Assembly: GCA_002308195.1 (NCBI GenBank)
Contig: DBVU01000030.1
Coordinates: 7,838 to 21,597 of the forward strand
DNA length: 13,760 nt
Direction of reading: 5' to 3'
From: Bacteroidales bacterium UBA1256
GTDB lineage: Bacteria > Bacteroidota > Bacteroidia > Bacteroidales > Paludibacteraceae
The notes under the pieces were generated by a model. It saw only the letters and a program-made list of their open reading frames with translations, had not been told where the DNA came from and did not search any database. The position numbers were made by a program, and so were the translations under genes. Of this stretch, positions 12,493 to 13,760 are shown one piece after another; position 1 is the first letter of the stretch, and every line of letters starts with the position of its first letter.

Positions 12493-13760
12493 ATGCGTAA
12501 ATTTTATGCTTTTATTGCTGCTGCGCTCATGAGCGTTAGTATGCTTGCAACTCCGTCTAAGGTTCCTACAGTTGCAGAATTGACAGGTCTCGGTTATGAT
12601 GTGACCAACAATGTAGTACTTTGCTTCTATTTCGATGGTGAAGCTACTGTTTGTGGCGACATCGTATTGACCGGTACTATCAATGAGTGGTCTGACGATC
12701 CTACTAAATGCCCGCTAATGGAGGCATTGGAAGGTCAGTTCGAAGGCTGGTATGCTTACGAATTTGCGAAAACTACAGGTGAGGATCGTGCTAAACCAAT
12801 CCATCTAAAAGATGGTGCGTTCTCTTGGGACTATCAACCAGGTGACCCGGAAGCTTGGGTAAACATGAATGTAGAAGGCTCGAAAGAGATCACTCTTGCT
12901 GTCGAGAACGGTGCAGAGTCTTCTGTTCTCTATCCGTCTGCAGGTGCTTACATCTACAACATTACTTACTGGAAGAACCATAAGAGCCCGTGTGTGGTTG
13001 TTCCGAAGCACAACTATGAGATCGTTTTCTTTGCTCCTGAGTGTGACTATGTAGTCCCTGCTCTCGTTGGTGCATTTGACAACTGGAGTGGTACTGCAAT
13101 GAACAAAACTACCTACGATGGTGACGAGGCTTATGTGCTCACTATTAATGATGAAGAAGGCCATGAATTCAAGTTCTTCGATCTTGTGCTTAAGTGGGGC
13201 AACGAGCTCAACTATTATGATGAGGAGAATGGCTATTGGACGAAGTACAATGACAACTTCCAACTTCCTGCAGCAACCAAGGATACTACTTTGGTGTTTG
13301 ACTGCTACGATGAAAAGGAGAATCCTACCAAGTTCAAATGGCCGGTTTGCGTAGAGCCAGAAGATGCTTCGACTGTAGGTCTTGCTCTTATCGCTCCTGC
13401 TGGTGCTCCTGCTGAGGGTATCGAGATGTGGGGTACATTCAACAACTGGGCATCAGGTATCGCAATGGACTACGATGCAGACTTGAATGTATACGCAGCT
13501 GTTCTTGAGGCTAAATCTACCGATTCCTTCAAGTTCCGCCAAACAGACACATGGGACAACCAAATCCAATACAAGGACGAAGAGGCTGATGCATGGAAGA
13601 CCTTCGGTGATGGTAACGCTGAGCTTAAGTTCGGTGACTACTGGGAGGATGGTACCGGTACATTGGCTGGTTTGAAGATCGTTTACCTTGACTTCTCCAA
13701 TCCTGCTAAGTTCAAATGGAGTGTTTGGGAAGAAGGTATCGAGAACGTTGTTCTGACCGA
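12493..13760 (+). CDS. Secreted repeat protein with starch-binding-like modules in SusE/SusF position (3' end cut by window)
   Basis: The frame opens at ATG 12493 and is still open at the window end, giving 422 residues so far. The signal peptide (MRKFYAFIAAALMSVSMLA) has no lipobox Cys, unlike usual SusE/SusF proteins. At least three modules follow. Each starts with a G-x-[IF]-[ND]-x-W motif: GTINEW (61-66), GAFDNW (193-198) and GTFNNW (314-319). The second and third clearly align, each with 'FKF' after about 30 residues and ending in 'KFKWPV' or 'KFKWSV'. The motif recalls glycogen/starch-binding folds of the CBM20/CBM48 type, so surface alpha-glucan binding is plausible. The last residues 'GIENVVLT' resemble the beginning of a Bacteroidales C-terminal sorting tail; the true end is outside the window. 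Function is inferred from position and motif. Confidence 0.8.
   Translation, partial: MRKFYAFIAAALMSVSMLATPSKVPTVAELTGLGYDVTNNVVLCFYFDGEATVCGDIVLTGTINEWSDDPTKCPLMEALEGQFEGWYAYEFAKTTGEDRAKPIHLKDGAFSWDYQPGDPEAWVNMNVEGSKEITLAVENGAESSVLYPSAGAYIYNITYWKNHKSPCVVVPKHNYEIVFFAPECDYVVPALVGAFDNWSGTAMNKTTYDGDEAYVLTINDEEGHEFKFFDLVLKWGNELNYYDEENGYWTKYNDNFQLPAATKDTTLVFDCYDEKENPTKFKWPVCVEPEDASTVGLALIAPAGAPAEGIEMWGTFNNWASGIAMDYDADLNVYAAVLEAKSTDSFKFRQTDTWDNQIQYKDEEADAWKTFGDGNAELKFGDYWEDGTGTLAGLKIVYLDFSNPAKFKWSVWEEGIENVVLT

Overview
The window looks like a chromosomal segment from a Bacteroidales bacterium (phylum Bacteroidota). The evidence is a SusC/SusD pair, short Bacteroidetes lipoprotein signal peptides, A-rich leaders in place of clear Shine-Dalgarno sites, and at least two promoters of the Bacteroidetes form (TTTG or CTTG, 20 nt, TAnnTTTG). 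No phage, insertion sequence, CRISPR array, tRNA or rRNA was seen. The species cannot be named from this sequence alone.

Left part (1-2600): a small lipoprotein gene of unknown function (58-543, +) runs tail to tail into a three-gene minus-strand operon. In transcription order that operon is a MIP18/SufT-type Fe-S assembly factor (2485-2171), an LpxH-like UDP-2,3-diacylglucosamine diphosphatase (2146-1358) and the nucleotide pyrophosphohydrolase MazG (1355-519). The lipoprotein gene and mazG overlap by 25 bp at their 3' ends. The minus-strand operon has a good Bacteroidetes promoter, and a 7-bp inverted repeat fills the space between its -7 element and the start codon.

Middle (2600-4975): htpG (Hsp90) is transcribed divergently, preceded by a sequence that resembles a sigma-54 promoter, and followed by a strong hairpin terminator. 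The 382-bp gap after htpG is unusually structured. It holds the terminator, a perfect 11-bp AT-rich inverted repeat, five uninterrupted 11-bp tandem repeats, a 12-bp palindrome, a direct repeat spaced 30 bp, a Bacteroidetes promoter and a leader with short hairpins.

Right part (4976-13760): this is a Sus-like glycan uptake operon on the plus strand. In order it encodes an SLC45/GPH-like inner-membrane sugar transporter, a lipoprotein of unknown function, SusC (TonB-dependent porin), SusD (glycan-binding lipoprotein), and an incomplete secreted protein with repeated 'G-x-F-N-x-W' modules that resemble starch/glycogen-binding folds. The likely division of labour is capture at the surface (SusD plus the repeat protein), outer-membrane import (SusC) and inner-membrane uptake (MFS). 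An alpha-glucan substrate is plausible from the transporter family and the repeat motif, but no glycoside hydrolase or regulator lies in the window, so the substrate is inferred.

No clearly new defence or mobile system is present. The parts most worth a second look are the structured intergenic region at 4594-4975, the unknown lipoprotein wedged between transporter and susC, and the non-lipidated repeat protein that takes the usual SusE/SusF position.
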